DNA from: Propionibacteriaceae bacterium
GTDB taxonomy: Bacteria; Actinomycetota; Actinomycetes; Propionibacteriales; Propionibacteriaceae
NCBI GenBank assembly: GCA_030544185.1
Contig: JAUNRO010000037.1
Span: 1 to 14,240, forward strand
Direction of reading: 5' to 3'
DNA length: 14,240 bases
Under the pieces are notes generated by a model that saw only the letters and a list, made by a program, of their open reading frames with translations, did not search any database and was not told the DNA's origin. A program made the position numbers and the translations under genes. Positions 12,888 through 14,240 of this stretch are shown piece after piece (the stretch's first letter is position 1; each line of letters begins with the position of its first letter).

Positions 12888-14240
12888 TCCGCATCCTCCG
12901 GTTCATCGCCGCTCGCGCTTTGGGCGACCCGGTCCGTGAGGGCCGCCTGGCGGAGAACCCGGCGTCCCCCTGGCCACCCGGCCTTCGCCTGATCGTCGTC
13001 GCGGTCGTCGGGCTGTTCGTCCTGCTCACCGTGTCCATTGCGGGGGCACAGCTGATCCGGCGTACGCCGCTGGTCGCCAACCGGGACGGATCGTTGCCCT
13101 GGCTGGTGATCCCGGTCCTCGCGCTGGCGATCGCGGTGGCGCTGTCGCTGCTGTACGCCGCAGCGCTGCACGTCTGGTGGGTCTGGCGGCTGCCATTGCT
13201 GGCGCTGGTGTTGATCAGCCTGCTGGCCGCCGCGCGCACCGACGAACTGGTGTGGCTGGTCATCACGCTGATCGGACTGGCCGTGCTGATCGCGCTGGCG
13301 GCGGTGCGGTGGCGGTCGAGGTTCTCGGTCTGGGAGTTCGTGATCAGTCTCGCGGTGATCGGCAACCTGATCCTGGTGCAGTTCGCGGGCCCGGCGCTTC
13401 GGGCGGTGGACGTGGAGGCCTGGCCGGTGCTGGTCGTCACGGAGTGGACGATGCTGCTCACCTATCTGGCGACGCCCGCGATCCTGCTGGCCGCAGCCGG
13501 CATGACCGAGCTGGTGATCACCACGGGGTCATGGACCGCCCGGGGTGTCTGGGAGGGAACCATGGGGCGGCCCGCGGGCCGGCTCGTCGGTGCGCTGGCG
13601 CTCGCCGGGCTGGTCGTGTGGTCGATGGTCCAGGAGGTCTGGCTGCTCGCGACGGATTCGCGGCGACCGGTGTCGGAGCTGCCGCTCGCGGCGGCGATCA
13701 TGGTCGTCACGGGTGCGGCGGCGGCCGCGGTGCTCCGGCTCGCGCCGCGGGGCGAGCGGCCCGGGGTGGCGGTGGATGCCGATGATGTCGCCGACGCCTA
13801 TTCGGGGGTGTCGTGGGCGCTCGCCGTCGTGCTGGCGGTGTGGTTGGTGGCGCCCGTGCTGTCGTCGGCACTGCTCAGCCTCGGGTTGCCCGATCTCGGC
13901 AACCTCGCCGATGCAGTGGTGCTCGCGGCGGTCGGGCTGCTGATCGCCGTGGGGCTGAGCCGGCGCGGGCGACCGGCCGCGGCACTGATCGCGACCGCCT
14001 TCGCGGTGGAGCAGCTCGCAGTGCAGATCGGGCTGGCCCTGGGCCTGACCACGGCGTCGACCCACCTGGTCACGGTCTCGGCGCTCGCCGCGGTCGGGTT
14101 GGCGGTGTGGCTCCTCGTCCGGCGCCGGCTGACTGCGGACCGAGCATTGGCGATCGGGACGGTCCTCCTGTTGACCCGGCTCTATGAGTTCCGGGAGACC
14201 TTGGACGATCCGATCAGCGCCCTGCTCGCGGTGTCCGGGG
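12875..14240 (+). CDS. Large multi-pass membrane protein, 3' end beyond the window
   Basis: An open frame begins at ATG 12875 inside the end of the propeller gene (13-nt overlap; GTG 12884 would overlap by 4 nt) and runs without a stop for 455 codons to the window edge. I do not recognise the family. After an amphipathic basic N-terminus (RILRFIAARALGDPVREGR) it shows about eleven or twelve hydrophobic segments, at roughly 38-60, 75-97, 104-120, 124-143, 153-171, 187-210, 236-256, 267-288, 312-336, 347-361, 367-391 and 397-416. A charged acidic loop near 290-310 (DADDVADAY) separates two halves. Codon third positions are strongly G/C, as expected for coding DNA here. Overlap with the propeller gene implies coupled translation and perhaps a membrane complex. 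Confidence 0.8.
   Translation, partial: MGQVIRILRFIAARALGDPVREGRLAENPASPWPPGLRLIVVAVVGLFVLLTVSIAGAQLIRRTPLVANRDGSLPWLVIPVLALAIAVALSLLYAAALHVWWVWRLPLLALVLISLLAAARTDELVWLVITLIGLAVLIALAAVRWRSRFSVWEFVISLAVIGNLILVQFAGPALRAVDVEAWPVLVVTEWTMLLTYLATPAILLAAAGMTELVITTGSWTARGVWEGTMGRPAGRLVGALALAGLVVWSMVQEVWLLATDSRRPVSELPLAAAIMVVTGAAAAAVLRLAPRGERPGVAVDADDVADAYSGVSWALAVVLAVWLVAPVLSSALLSLGLPDLGNLADAVVLAAVGLLIAVGLSRRGRPAAALIATAFAVEQLAVQIGLALGLTTASTHLVTVSALAAVGLAVWLLVRRRLTADRALAIGTVLLLTRLYEFRETLDDPISALLAVSG

Overview
The window is high-G+C bacterial DNA with actinobacterial hallmarks: TGTTTCACGTGAAACA-type parS sites, TTGTCCACA-type DnaA boxes, a SigR/SigH-type promoter in front of trxB, DUF3817, a DUF222/HNH (13E12 repeat) tail, and many gene starts that look leaderless. 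I place it in Actinomycetota, perhaps Propionibacteriales or Micrococcales; the order is a guess. The parA-parB pair, a GNAT protein of a type I recall from this locus, and trxA-trxB match the conserved origin-proximal segment of actinobacterial chromosomes (rsmG-parA-parB-...-GNAT-...-trxA-trxB), so the window probably lies close to oriC.

Left part (1-2499): the last 31 codons of a DUF222/HNH-type protein, then an intergenic region with two parS sites and a perfect 15-bp inverted repeat, then parA (with a long acidic N-terminal extension that carries a third, near-perfect parS) overlapping parB by 4 nt. Middle-left (2515-6935): a leftward pair SURF1-DUF3817 faces parB. It is transcribed divergently from a rightward operon of small membrane protein, GNAT acetyltransferase, RraA and S9 peptidase, whose genes overlap by 1-4 nt. 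The start codons of SURF1 and the small protein are 24 nt apart, with overlapping -10-like elements. The 3' end of the SURF1 gene carries a cluster of five DnaA boxes.

Middle-right (6937-8842): a leftward flavin-reductase-like gene, a leftward HTH regulator, and a divergent rightward OsmC-family gene. Right part (8944-11092): leftward trxB, trxA and a proline/serine-rich single-pass membrane protein; trxB has an exact GGGAAT-N18-GTT promoter. Far right (11169-14240): a rightward membrane-anchored PQQ-type beta-propeller protein overlapping a large multi-pass membrane protein that runs off the window.

Functionally the window combines chromosome segregation (ParABS, possible DnaA titration), respiratory and membrane biogenesis (SURF1), and thiol/redox homeostasis (TrxA, TrxB, OsmC, flavin reductase). 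No tRNA, rRNA, CRISPR array, insertion sequence or prophage gene was seen. No gene-free stretch exceeds 300 nt; the longest (99-346 and 8131-8389) are described by their regulatory elements.
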